Shown here one piece after another: positions 18,776-26,789 of a stretch of DNA of 48,765 nucleotides; position 1 is the stretch's first letter, and every line of letters starts with the position of its first letter. Source of the stretch: Chloroflexota bacterium. Its GTDB lineage: Bacteria > Chloroflexota > Dehalococcoidia > Lucifugimonadales > G022566795. The notes under the pieces are model-generated. The model worked only from the letters and a program-made list of their open reading frames with translations. It made no database searches and was not told the origin of the DNA. The position numbers and the translations under genes were made by a program. Location of the stretch: contig JADFIF010000005.1 in NCBI GenBank assembly GCA_022566795.1, forward strand, positions 1-48,765, in the 5' to 3' direction.

Positions 18776-19750
18776 ATGAGCGGGACGGTGGTTCTTTATG
18801 CGCCCAGCGACGACGCGCTGGCGGATTTCCAGCGGGTCGCACCAGGGGGCGCCGATATTTCGTGGGTGGACTCTACGCAACCCATCGAGGAACAGGCCAG
18901 TCAGCTTAAGGACGCGGTTGCCGTCATCGTTGGCGGCGGTGGCGGCTTCTCGGTCGAGCTCGCCAAGTCCTGCGCCAAGCTGACGCTGATTCAGACGACC
19001 AGCGCCGGGACAGATCGCCTGGACAAGCAGGCCCTCGGCGAGATGGGGATAAGGGTCGCCAACAACGGCGGAGGCAATGCGGTTGCCGTGGCAGAGCATA
19101 CCATGGCGCTGATCGTAAGCACGTATCGGAAGCTCCAGCTTCAGCTTCAGGCGGTGAAGTCCGGGGAGTGGGCCGGTGACATTAGAGCGTCGTGGTTCTC
19201 ACAGGCACACGAGTTGGCCGGGAGGACCGTCGGGATCATCGGGCTGGGCCGAATCGGCTCTCGCGTTGCCAGACGGCTCCAGGGCTGGGAGTGCGACATC
19301 ATCTACCACGACGTAGTGCAGTTCCCGGACCTCGAGGCCGAGCTGGGCGTGTCGTCGGTGTCGAAAGATGAGCTCTTGCAGAGCTCCGACGTGGTGACGC
19401 TTCACGTCCCGCTGAACAAGCACACCAGGGGCATGATGAGCGACCGCGAGTTCGGCATGATGAAGCCGACGGCGGTACTGATCAACGCCTGCCGCGGTCC
19501 GGTCGTCGACGAGGCGGCGCTTATTAGGGCCCTCAAGGAGGGCAAGATCGCCGCCGCGGGACTCGATGTTCTGGAGGAGGAACCCACGCCGAAGGACAAC
19601 CCACTTCTGGACATGGACAACGTTCTGGTCACGCCTCACATGGCATCCTTTGCCCAGGAGTCGGGCGAGAAGAGCAGGGTGTTCGCCATGCGGAACGTGA
19701 CCAAGGTAGCCGAGGGAGGCGAGCCCGAGTCGATCGTCCTACCCGAGTAG
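18776..19750 (+). CDS. D-2-hydroxyacid dehydrogenase
   Basis: GRTVGIIGLGRIGSRVARRLQGWECDIIYHD...PTAVLINACRGPVVDEAALIRALKEGKIAAAGLDVLEEEPTP...TPHMAS; ATG at 18776 after gaggagg. Confidence 0.92.
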   Translation: MSGTVVLYAPSDDALADFQRVAPGGADISWVDSTQPIEEQASQLKDAVAVIVGGGGGFSVELAKSCAKLTLIQTTSAGTDRLDKQALGEMGIRVANNGGGNAVAVAEHTMALIVSTYRKLQLQLQAVKSGEWAGDIRASWFSQAHELAGRTVGIIGLGRIGSRVARRLQGWECDIIYHDVVQFPDLEAELGVSSVSKDELLQSSDVVTLHVPLNKHTRGMMSDREFGMMKPTAVLINACRGPVVDEAALIRALKEGKIAAAGLDVLEEEPTPKDNPLLDMDNVLVTPHMASFAQESGEKSRVFAMRNVTKVAEGGEPESIVLPE

Positions 19751-19753
19751 CCC

Positions 19754-20170
19754 ATGCAGTTCAGGTACTACGGCATCGCCGAGCTGGCCATCGTGGTCTC
19801 CAATCTGGAGCGAGCGAAGACGTTCTACGTCGGCCTGCTGGGCTTCGAGCTGAGCGAGCACGACGTTGGCGAGCGGGCCTGCATTCTGCGAATCGGCGAG
19901 AACAGGTTCTTGGGCCTGTGGGAGCCAGGAGTCTGGAAGAGCGACTTCCTGGCTCCCGAGCGCAGCGCGGCCTACTTCGGCAATGAGGTGGCGCCGACCC
20001 ACCCGGTCTTCGCGGTTCATCAGGACGACGTAGCTGGCATCGCCCAACGCCTGGCCGATGCGGGATACGAGGTCGACGGTCCGATGCCCCACGGAGACGG
20101 CTCGCTCCACCTTTACGTCTCAGACCCCGATAACCACGCTATCGAGTTTTGGGGCTGGCGGCCGGCTTGA
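19754..20170 (+). CDS. VOC (glyoxalase/bleomycin-resistance) family protein
   Basis: GIAELAIVVSNLERAKTFYVGLLGFELSEHDVG...FAVHQDDVAGIAQRLADAGYEVDGP...LYVSDPDNHAIEFW. Confidence 0.88.
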   Translation: MQFRYYGIAELAIVVSNLERAKTFYVGLLGFELSEHDVGERACILRIGENRFLGLWEPGVWKSDFLAPERSAAYFGNEVAPTHPVFAVHQDDVAGIAQRLADAGYEVDGPMPHGDGSLHLYVSDPDNHAIEFWGWRPA

Positions 20171-20185
20171 CCGCCGGTCCTTAGC

Positions 20186-20340
20186 CTTAGTAGGGCGTTC
20201 AAGAATTCTTTCGACCAATCCCTCTGGCGCCCTTTCGAGTGAGGAAAGGGAAGAAAAGTTTTATCTGAGGGACACCCTCAGACTCCCGGCAGAGGGATTT
20301 AGCCCCTCTGCACTCCCCATTTTTCATGAGCCCGTTAGGC
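20186..20340. mobile_element. MITE-like repeat family B, degenerate copy B0
   Basis: tagtagggcgttcaagaattctttcgacc...ttatctgagggacaccctcagactcccggcagagggatttagcccctctgcactccccatttttcatgagcccgttagg aligns to B1-B3. Confidence 0.75.
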
Positions 20341-21075
20341 TACGTACTCGAGGCCGATCTTCGAAAGCACGTGGCGCGGGCCGGATTCCAAGAGCGCGTT
20401 GGCCTCGTCGGCGTCGAGCCCCGCTCCCAGCGCCACCTTCAGCGCGAAGTCCCTGGTCAGCAGGTCGTGGTGGGAGTGGGCGTCTGAGTCCAGCACCGTG
20501 AGGGCGCCGGCCTCCCGCGCCGTCTTGACGACATGGCCGTTGGCGAAGCCATGACCCCTGCGGGCTGAGACCTCGAGGATTACGCCGTTGCGCGCGGCGA
20601 TGCGGGCCTCCTCCAGGGTTATCAGCCCTGGGTGGGCCAGGATATCGACGTTGGTGGAGCTGGCGGCCGCCAGGTTCGTTCCGGGCTCCACCGGCTCGAC
20701 GACGGTTTCCCCATGAACGTTCACCACCTTCGCGCCCATGGCCCGCGCCTCTCGCGCGATAAGGTCGATGTCCTCCTTCGGCACATAGGTTATCTCGACG
20801 CCGGGCAGAGGCCGAATATCCCAACGTTTGGCCGCCATCGCGCACTCCTTGACCAGCGTCGTAAGGATGAACTCGAGGTTGCCGGGTCCCACGTGGTCGG
20901 TGATCGCCATCGTCCGGTACCCGATCTGGTACGCCTGGCGGATCAGCTCCATGGGCGAGAGCACCCCGTCGCTGAGAAAGGTGTGGGTGTGAAAGTCGTA
21001 CAAGCGCTGCTCCTCGTGCTCCGTGAGCCTGTTTTGCGAAACATGATAACAGTGAAGGCGAGGACGAGCCGCCAT
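20335..21075 (-). CDS. PHP-domain phosphoesterase (histidinol-phosphatase-like)
   Basis: LYDFHTHTFLSDGVLSPMELIRQAYQIGYRTMAITDHVGPGN...NVHGETVVEPVEPGTN...DILAHPGLI...LDSDAHSHHDLL. Confidence 0.87.
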   Translation of the reverse strand: MAARPRLHCYHVSQNRLTEHEEQRLYDFHTHTFLSDGVLSPMELIRQAYQIGYRTMAITDHVGPGNLEFILTTLVKECAMAAKRWDIRPLPGVEITYVPKEDIDLIAREARAMGAKVVNVHGETVVEPVEPGTNLAAASSTNVDILAHPGLITLEEARIAARNGVILEVSARRGHGFANGHVVKTAREAGALTVLDSDAHSHHDLLTRDFALKVALGAGLDADEANALLESGPRHVLSKIGLEYVA

Positions 21076-21285
21076 TGGGACATTTCGAGACGTTAGCGAG
21101 ACCGATTGTCATTGCTATGAGACGGAATCTGAAACTGAGCGGGCGCCCCTTCGGCAGGGTCAGGGCAGGCGTGAGACGGAGCCGGTCAGGCAGCGACGCG
21201 GGTATGGAGGCGCGCTGGCGCTTGGCAATGGGGGTAAGTTTTTCTGTGCCGTATTGTCTCATTCTGCTTCGCGAGTAAGGAAGAA

Positions 21286-21309
21286 AGGACTGACGGTGCG
21301 GTCAGTCCT
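21286..21309. terminator. perfect 9-bp hairpin
   Basis: aggactgac ggtgcg gtcagtcct; pyrimidine/T-rich on the minus-strand 3' side (ttcttcc). Confidence 0.4.
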
Positions 21310-21480
21310 CACGAGAACAGAATAGCACGGGTGTTCGTATTGAGTCAAGGGTGAGCGACGAAACTTGTCATGCGCTGGTTTCGGTGTAGACCGTACGCCG
21401 CACGTCTGTCGGCCTGACACGAGATTCGCGGCGTGGACACTGTCGGGGCGTAGGTGCTCCTGAGGCTTCGGCATTCGTTG

Positions 21481-21506
21481 TATAATGTGATTATCAGATT
21501 ATCTGA
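21481..21506 (+). promoter_or_regulatory. TA operon promoter -10 (tataat 21481-21486) and palindromic operator (tcagat-t-atctga 21494-21506)
   Basis: Perfect palindrome immediately downstream of a consensus -10 hexamer and upstream of the antitoxin ATG (21519). Confidence 0.6.
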
Positions 21507-21518
21507 GGCGTTTGTCAC

Positions 21519-21788
21519 ATGGAAACTACCATCACTGCCACGGAGCTGGCCAGGTCGCTTTCGGACATCCTGAGCCGTGTGCGCTACAAGGGCGAGACGT
21601 TCATCGTCGAGCGCCACGGCGAGCACGTTGCTACGCTTGCTCCGCCGGCCTCAGCCAAGCGTATGACCTGGGGCGAGTTTCTGGAGATGATGAAAGAGCT
21701 CCCCCCAGCGGGCCCTGACTTTGCCGATGACCTGGAGATGATTCAGGCATCGCAGCAACCCGCAGAGATGCCACGTTGGGGCTGCTGA
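21519..21788 (+). CDS. type II antitoxin, Phd/YefM family
   Basis: METTITATELARSLSDILSRVRYKGETFIVERHGEHVATLAPP; overlaps the downstream PIN toxin gene. Confidence 0.85.
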   Translation: METTITATELARSLSDILSRVRYKGETFIVERHGEHVATLAPPASAKRMTWGEFLEMMKELPPAGPDFADDLEMIQASQQPAEMPRWGC

Positions 21789-22183
21789 TCGACTCAAGCG
21801 TACTCATCGCGATTGAACGCCGCCGTGAGGTACTCGATACTCTGATCGACGCAGTGGCTGGGGAAGAATTAGGCTTGGCCGCTATCACGGCATCTGAGTT
21901 GCTCGTCGGAGTCCATCGGGCGGTTACCCAGGAGCAACGAAGGCGGCGAACCGCTATCGTGGAAAGCGCCCTGGAGCGCATAGAAATCCTGCCACTGGAT
22001 CTTCAGATTGCTCGAACGCACGCGCGTCTCTTCGTGCAGCTTTCGCGCACCGGCCAAATGATAGGCGCGAACGACCTGCTCATTGCTGCCACGGCGCTCA
22101 CCTACGGCTACGACGTCATGACCCACGACGTCCGGGACTTCGAGAAGGTGCCCGGTCTGGACGTGCGCCGGCCAGATTGGTGA
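21776..22183 (+). CDS. vapC: type II toxin, PIN-domain VapC-like ribonuclease
   Basis: LLIDSSVLIAIERRRE...AITASELLVGVHRA...IGANDLLIAATALTYGYDVMTHDVRDFEKVPGLDV: PIN acidic residues conserved. Confidence 0.9.
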   Translation: MGLLIDSSVLIAIERRREVLDTLIDAVAGEELGLAAITASELLVGVHRAVTQEQRRRRTAIVESALERIEILPLDLQIARTHARLFVQLSRTGQMIGANDLLIAATALTYGYDVMTHDVRDFEKVPGLDVRRPDW

Positions 22184-22187
22184 GCAG

Positions 22188-22754
22188 TTACTCCCCGCCG
22201 AGCTTCTGCGCCAGGCGCTTCATGGCCGCGCCGGTGTTGCCTATGTAGACCGGCGGCTGCTCGTACGGGTGGTCGACCTTCAGGCAGACGAAGACCGGCC
22301 CCGGCTCCCTCATGATCGACGGCAGCTCGCTGGCGAAGTCCTCCAGATTGTCGAACTCGTGGCTGTGCCTGAAGCCGGCGTCCTTTGCCATGCCCGCCAG
22401 GCTCACGCGGCCGGCGCCGGGGACGGGCTGGCTCCCGGTCGTGAAGTAGACGCCGTCCTCGAACAGGAAGTGCACGAGGTTTTCGGGCTCCTGCCCGGCG
22501 ATGGTCACCAGGCTGCCCAGGTTCATGAGCAGGCCGCCGTCACCGTCGAGGACCAGCACCTTCTTCTCGGGCCGGGCGAGAGCCAGGCCCAGCGCCACCG
22601 ACGACGCCTTGCCCATCGCTCCGAATATGGGCAGGTCGAGGTCTGGGTTCTCCGTAACGGCCTCCCAGTACCTGTTGGGGCTCATCGTGCTGACGACGAT
22701 AGCGTTCTCTCGCTCGCGGCTGATGGCCCTGACGGCCTCCAGGGACGGGATCAT
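22188..22754 (-). CDS. TPP-binding protein, sulfopyruvate/phosphonopyruvate decarboxylase beta-subunit-like
   Basis: ENAIVVSTMSPNRYWEA...DLPIFGAMGKASSVALGLALARPEKKVLVLDGDGGLLMNLGSLVTIAGQEPENLVHFLFEDGVYFTTGSQPVP. Confidence 0.8.
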   Translation of the reverse strand: MIPSLEAVRAISRERENAIVVSTMSPNRYWEAVTENPDLDLPIFGAMGKASSVALGLALARPEKKVLVLDGDGGLLMNLGSLVTIAGQEPENLVHFLFEDGVYFTTGSQPVPGAGRVSLAGMAKDAGFRHSHEFDNLEDFASELPSIMREPGPVFVCLKVDHPYEQPPVYIGNTGAAMKRLAQKLGGE

Positions 22755-22797
22755 GTTTCCACTGCTCCTGTAGAGATGTTGCGGCTACCGCAGAATT

Positions 22798-23074
22798 CTA
22801 GTACTTAGTCAGCAAGAAAGCGACATGTGCTTGTTTCCACCCGCCCGCACGTGAGAAACATGGTATGGGGGACACCCCCTCGATGGCTCGACAAACCGTC
22901 GCTGCTCTCGAGGACAGGGCTCAGTGCGGGCTTTGCTCAGGGCAGGCTCCCAGACCCCCGCCAATCCCGACTTGTCGGGACTTGGCCCCCCGGGGAGCGC
23001 GAAGGCTTGCCTCCTGGGGGACTTTTTGGGGGTGGGCGGTTGGCGCTATCAAGTCCTATGCAACGAAGCACTAG
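22798..23074. mobile_element. MITE-like repeat family A, copy A1 (long form)
   Basis: Starts ctagtacttagtcagcaagaaagcga, ends tatcaagtcctatgcaacgaagcactag; termini are imperfect inverted repeats (CTAGTACTT.GT / CTAGTGCTT.GT). Confidence 0.8.
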
Positions 23075-23219
23075 CAGGTTGCCTAAAAACCCTTTCGACC
23101 ATCCCCCTAACCCCCTTCCTGGCCAGGAAGGGGGAAGAAATTATGTCTGAGGGATACCCTCAGCCTCCCGGCAAAGGGGCTTCGCCCCTCTGCACACCCA
23201 TTTTTCATCAGCCTGCTGG
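23071..23219. mobile_element. MITE-like repeat family B, copy B1
   Basis: ctagcaggttgcctaaaaaccctttcgacc...tttttcatcagcctgctgg; TIR AGCAGGYTGnnnAAAAA; internal hairpins ccccttcctggccaggaagggg, ctgagggataccctcag, aaaggggcttcgcccct. Confidence 0.85.
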
Positions 23220-23445
23220 TACTTGGTCAGCAAGAAAGCGATACGTATTTTTTCCCACCCATCCGCCGGTGAGGATTACCGTCTGGGGGACACCCATTCG
23301 ATGGTTCGACAATCCTTCGCTGCGCTCGAGGACAGGGCTCACCACAGGCTTTGCTCAGGGCAGGCTCCCCGAGGGGATTGGCCCCTCGGAGTCTTTTCGA
23401 GCGTGGGCGGTGGGCTGTATCAAGACTTACGCAGCGAAACACTAT
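23216..23445. mobile_element. MITE-like repeat family A, copy A2
   Basis: ctggtacttggtcagcaagaaagcgatacgta...tatcaagacttacgcagcgaaacactat. Confidence 0.8.
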
Positions 23446-23590
23446 CAGGGTGTTGAAAAACCCTTTCGACCATCCCCCTGGCCCCCTTCCTGGCCAGGAA
23501 GGGGGAATATTTTGTATCTGAGGGGCACCCTCAGACTCCCGGCAAAGGGGCTCCGCCCCTCTGCACACCCCTTTTTCATCAGCCTGCTAG
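23442..23590. mobile_element. MITE-like repeat family B, copy B2
   Basis: ctatcagggtgttgaaaaaccctttcgaccatccccctggcccccttcctggccaggaaggggg...ctgaggggcaccctcag...aaaggggctccgcccct...tttttcatcagcctgctag. Confidence 0.85.
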
Positions 23591-23604
23591 GGTGTGGCCG
23601 CAAT

Positions 23605-24231
23605 TCAAGCGTGCGACGTGCCGGAGGGATTGCTCGGACCCTCGTACCGCATTTCTGGCGAGAGCTGGCCGATGATGCCCATCGCGGCCAGCACACGCTG
23701 GACCACGAAGTCGACGATGTCGTCGATCGTCTTGAGCGCGAGGTAGAAGGGCGGCTCCGGCGGTAGAATGGTGACGCCGAGCCGGGCCAGCGACGCCATG
23801 TTCTCGAGATGGATGGCGTTCAGCGGCGTTTCGCGCGGCACCAGCACCAGGGGGCGGCGCTCCTTGAGGCAGACGTCTGCGGCGCGGCGCACGAGGTTGT
23901 CCGCCAGCCCGTGCGCTATCGCGGCGACGGTCGCCATGCTGCAGGGCACGATGGCCATTCCCAGCGTCGGAAAGGTGCCGCTGGCGATGGGCGCCCGTAG
24001 GTCCGCGGCGGCGTAGTAGGCGAAGTCTTCGCTGTCGCTCCAGCGCTCCAACGCGGCGCCGAAGGACTCGTCCATCTCCTCCTGCCAGACCATCCGCGCG
24101 GCCGAGGATGCCGTGGCGATGACCGGCACGCCCATGGCCAGGAGGCGGTCGATGGCCGCGCGCGCAAGCACCGAGCCGCTGGCGCCGGTAATCCCGATGA
24201 TAGCGGGGTGACGCTGTCCGTTCTCAGTCAC
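23605..24231 (-). CDS. ubiX: UbiX family flavin prenyltransferase
   Basis: IIGITGASGSVLARAAIDRLLAMGVPVIATASSAARMVWQEE...SGTFPTLGMAIVPCSMATVAAIAHGLADNLVRRAADVCLKERRPLVLVPRETPLNAIHLENM. Confidence 0.92.
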   Translation of the reverse strand: MTENGQRHPAIIGITGASGSVLARAAIDRLLAMGVPVIATASSAARMVWQEEMDESFGAALERWSDSEDFAYYAAADLRAPIASGTFPTLGMAIVPCSMATVAAIAHGLADNLVRRAADVCLKERRPLVLVPRETPLNAIHLENMASLARLGVTILPPEPPFYLALKTIDDIVDFVVQRVLAAMGIIGQLSPEMRYEGPSNPSGTSHA

Positions 24232-24304
24232 TGTTTACCTCGTCCCATCCAATTTCGATTCGAGCGGAAGGTTATGCCCTCGCCTAGAGGGCTTCCGAAA
24301 CCTA

Positions 24305-24452
24305 AAAGGTTGCTAAAAACCCTTTCGACCATCCCCCTGACCCCCTTCCTGGCCAGGAAGGGGGAAGAAAATTATGTCTGAGGGACACCCTCAGACTCCC
24401 GACAGAGGGGCTCAGCCCCTCTGCACTCCCCATTTTTCATCAGCTTGGTAGT
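24305..24452. mobile_element. MITE-like repeat family B, copy B3
   Basis: aaaggttgctaaaaaccctttcgaccatccccctgacccccttcctggccaggaaggggg...ctgagggacaccctcagactcccgacagaggggctcagcccctctgcactccccatttttcatcagcttggtag. Confidence 0.85.
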
Positions 24453-24459
24453 ACGCTCC

Positions 24460-25347
24460 CTACACGAAAAGCGCGGCCAGCGTCGCCGCCAGCATTGTCG
24501 TCGAGACGTACGCGTTGATTCGACCGAATGACCTGTCGAGCCGCGAGAGGTCGGTAGGGGAGATGAGGCGGTGCTTGTAGACCAACAGCCCGGTGGCGAC
24601 GGCCAGCCCGAGGAAGTAGGGGAAGGCCAGCTCCATCCAGAGGCCGAGGGATAGCATGCATACCATGGCCAGTGCGTCCAGAGCCCGCGCCCACCGGAAC
24701 GCCCCGGCGATGCCGAACCTGCGCGCGACGGAGTGGTACCCCTCGCGCCGGTGAAATTCGTAGTCTTGCGTGTGGTACAGGATATCGAAGCTCCCGGCCC
24801 ACAGGGCGACAGAAAGGGAAAGCAGCACGGGCTGCCACTGGAGCCGGCCGGTGACTCCTATCCAGGCCGCCGAGGGCGATATGGCCAGCGCCCAGCCCAG
24901 GAGGAGGTTGGCGGTCCACGTGAAGCGCTTGGTTAGCGGGTAGAGCACGAGGTAAGCCACAGCCACCGGCGCCAGGGCCAGCGCCAGCGAGTTCAGCTGC
25001 GCCGCGGCGAAGATGAAGATGCCGAGGGATGCCAGCGCAAACGCGGCCAGCTCGCCGACCTTCAGGCGGCCACTGGGCAGGTGCCTGCCGGCGGAGCGAG
25101 GGTTGCGCGCGTCGATGTGCCGGTCGATGATCCGGTTGGCCGACATGCCAACGGTGCGGGCGCTTACCATGGCGACGGTGATCCAGGCGAACTGGTGCCA
25201 CGTGGGCAGTCCGTCCGCCGCGAGCACCATCCCGATGTAGGCGAAGGGCAGCGCGAAGATGCTCTCATGAAAGGTGATGGCCCCCAGGAACATCGCGCTC
25301 TTGTGGACGACCGGGGTCGATGTTCTTGTCGCGGTCAGAGTCCGTAC
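24460..25347 (-). CDS. UbiA family prenyltransferase (MqnP/UbiA-like)
   Basis: NRIIDRHIDARNPRSAGRHLPSG (NRxxDxxxDxxNPR) and DILYHTQDYEFHRREGYHSVARRFG (DxxYxxQDxxFDxxxG-like); probable GTG start near 25347, ORF extends to 25410. Confidence 0.88.
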   Translation of the reverse strand, partial: VRTLTATRTSTPVVHKSAMFLGAITFHESIFALPFAYIGMVLAADGLPTWHQFAWITVAMVSARTVGMSANRIIDRHIDARNPRSAGRHLPSGRLKVGELAAFALASLGIFIFAAAQLNSLALALAPVAVAYLVLYPLTKRFTWTANLLLGWALAISPSAAWIGVTGRLQWQPVLLSLSVALWAGSFDILYHTQDYEFHRREGYHSVARRFGIAGAFRWARALDALAMVCMLSLGLWMELAFPYFLGLAVATGLLVYKHRLISPTDLSRLDRSFGRINAYVSTTMLAATLAALFV

Positions 25348-26789
25348 TCCCGCCACCTGCCGTCGACCAGGCGTTTGATCTCGTCGCTCATCACGATGTC
25401 CGGGGGCCACTCACGGAGGCGTCCGTCGGCCCGTCCCTTGGCGGTGGCGTCGATCCCCATCTTGCTGCCGTACTTCGGCACCGCCGTGGCGTGGTCGAGG
25501 TCGTCGATGGGGCCCTGCGCGAAGACGATATCGTTGGCCGGGTCGATATTGTTGGTGACCCTCCAGGCGACCTCCGAGAGGTTCTGTACGTCCACGAAGT
25601 GGTCGACGATCACGATGGTCTTGGCGAGCATCAGCAGCCCCAGGCCCCACATGGCGTGCATGACCTTCTGGGGATGGCCTGGGAACTCCTTCTTGACGGA
25701 GACCAAGACGAGGTTGTGAAAGATGCCCTCCGCGGGCATGTTCATGTCCACGACCTCCGGCAGCGTCATTTGAAGCGCGGGGAGCATCATGCGCTCGACG
25801 GCCTTCCCCATGAAGAAGTCTTCTGTCGGCGGCCTCCCGACGATCGTCGTCGGGTAGATGGGCTGCTGTCTGTGGGTGATGGCCGTCAGGTGAAAGACGG
25901 GATACTCCTCCGGCGGCGAGTAGTAGCCCGTATGATCGCCGAAAGGCCCCTCGGGACGAAGCTCCCCCGGGACCACGTAGCCCTCCAGCACGAACTCGGC
26001 ATGGGCCGGCGCCTCGAGGTCGATGGTCTGGCACCTGACCATCTCGACGGCCTCCTCCCGCACGAATCCGGCCGCCGCGATCTCGTCCATGTCGGGCGGC
26101 AGGGGCAGCGCGCCCGTCCACATCGTCGCCGGGTCGCCGCCAAGCGCCACCGCGACGTCCAGACGCTCGAGCCGCTGCTCCTCTCCCAGCCTGTAGTGGT
26201 GCGCGCCCACTTTGTGGGTCTGCCAGTGCATGCCCGCCGTGTGCGAGTCGTAGATCTGCATGCGGTAGATCCCGACGTTGCGCCTGCCGGAGACCGGGTC
26301 GCGGCTGATAACCAGCGGCAGCGTAATGAACCTCCCGCCGTCCATCGGCCAGCACTTGAGCGCCGGCAGCATGTTGAGGTCCGCGTCCGCGCCCTTGAGT
26401 ACGACATCCTGGCATGGCCCGCGGCCCACCGTCTTTGGCTGCGTTCTGGCCACTCCGACGAGGTCTCCGAGGGTGCGCACCTTGTTTATCAGTCCGGAGG
26501 GCGGAGCCTGTACCAAGCTGAGCAGCTTGCGGACCCTGTCGGCGAGCTCGTCGATGTGCTCGACCCCCAGGGCCCACGCCATCCGCTGATGGGTGCCGAA
26601 GAGGTTGATCGCGATGGGGGTTTCGTAGCCGCTGACGTTCTCGAAGAGTAGCGCGGGTCCGCCTGACTTGACGGTCCGGTCCGCGATCTCGGTGATCTCC
26701 AGATCGCGGCTCACGGACGACTTGATCCGGAGAAGCTGGCCTTTTTCGTCAAGGAAGGCTATGAAGCCGCGGAGGTCTCTGAACTTCAT
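25335..26789 (-). CDS. UbiD family decarboxylase
   Basis: MKFRDLRGFIAFLDEKGQLLRIKSSVSRDLEITEIADRTVKSGGPALLFENVSGYETPIAINLFGT...ELRPEGPFGDHTGYYSPPEEYPVFHLTAITHRQQPIYPTTIVGRPPTEDFFMGKAVERMMLPALQM. Confidence 0.94.
   Translation of the reverse strand: MKFRDLRGFIAFLDEKGQLLRIKSSVSRDLEITEIADRTVKSGGPALLFENVSGYETPIAINLFGTHQRMAWALGVEHIDELADRVRKLLSLVQAPPSGLINKVRTLGDLVGVARTQPKTVGRGPCQDVVLKGADADLNMLPALKCWPMDGGRFITLPLVISRDPVSGRRNVGIYRMQIYDSHTAGMHWQTHKVGAHHYRLGEEQRLERLDVAVALGGDPATMWTGALPLPPDMDEIAAAGFVREEAVEMVRCQTIDLEAPAHAEFVLEGYVVPGELRPEGPFGDHTGYYSPPEEYPVFHLTAITHRQQPIYPTTIVGRPPTEDFFMGKAVERMMLPALQMTLPEVVDMNMPAEGIFHNLVLVSVKKEFPGHPQKVMHAMWGLGLLMLAKTIVIVDHFVDVQNLSEVAWRVTNNIDPANDIVFAQGPIDDLDHATAVPKYGSKMGIDATAKGRADGRLREWPPDIVMSDEIKRLVDGRWREYGL

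Noticed and set aside
22798-23590. possible CRISPR or other regular array
   Set aside because: Only two A-B units of 150-280 bp with internal hairpins; no short regular repeats and spacers, and no cas genes in the window.
22924-23766. 280-aa plus-strand ORF across the intergenic region
   Set aside because: Lies almost entirely in repeats A1-B1-A2-B2; translation shows the same repeat-derived peptide twice (FRPSPWPPSWPGRG, RTGLTTGFAQGRL), so it is a repeat artefact.
25320-26651. 443-aa plus-strand ORF
   Set aside because: Exactly antisense to ubiD; no protein-like motifs.
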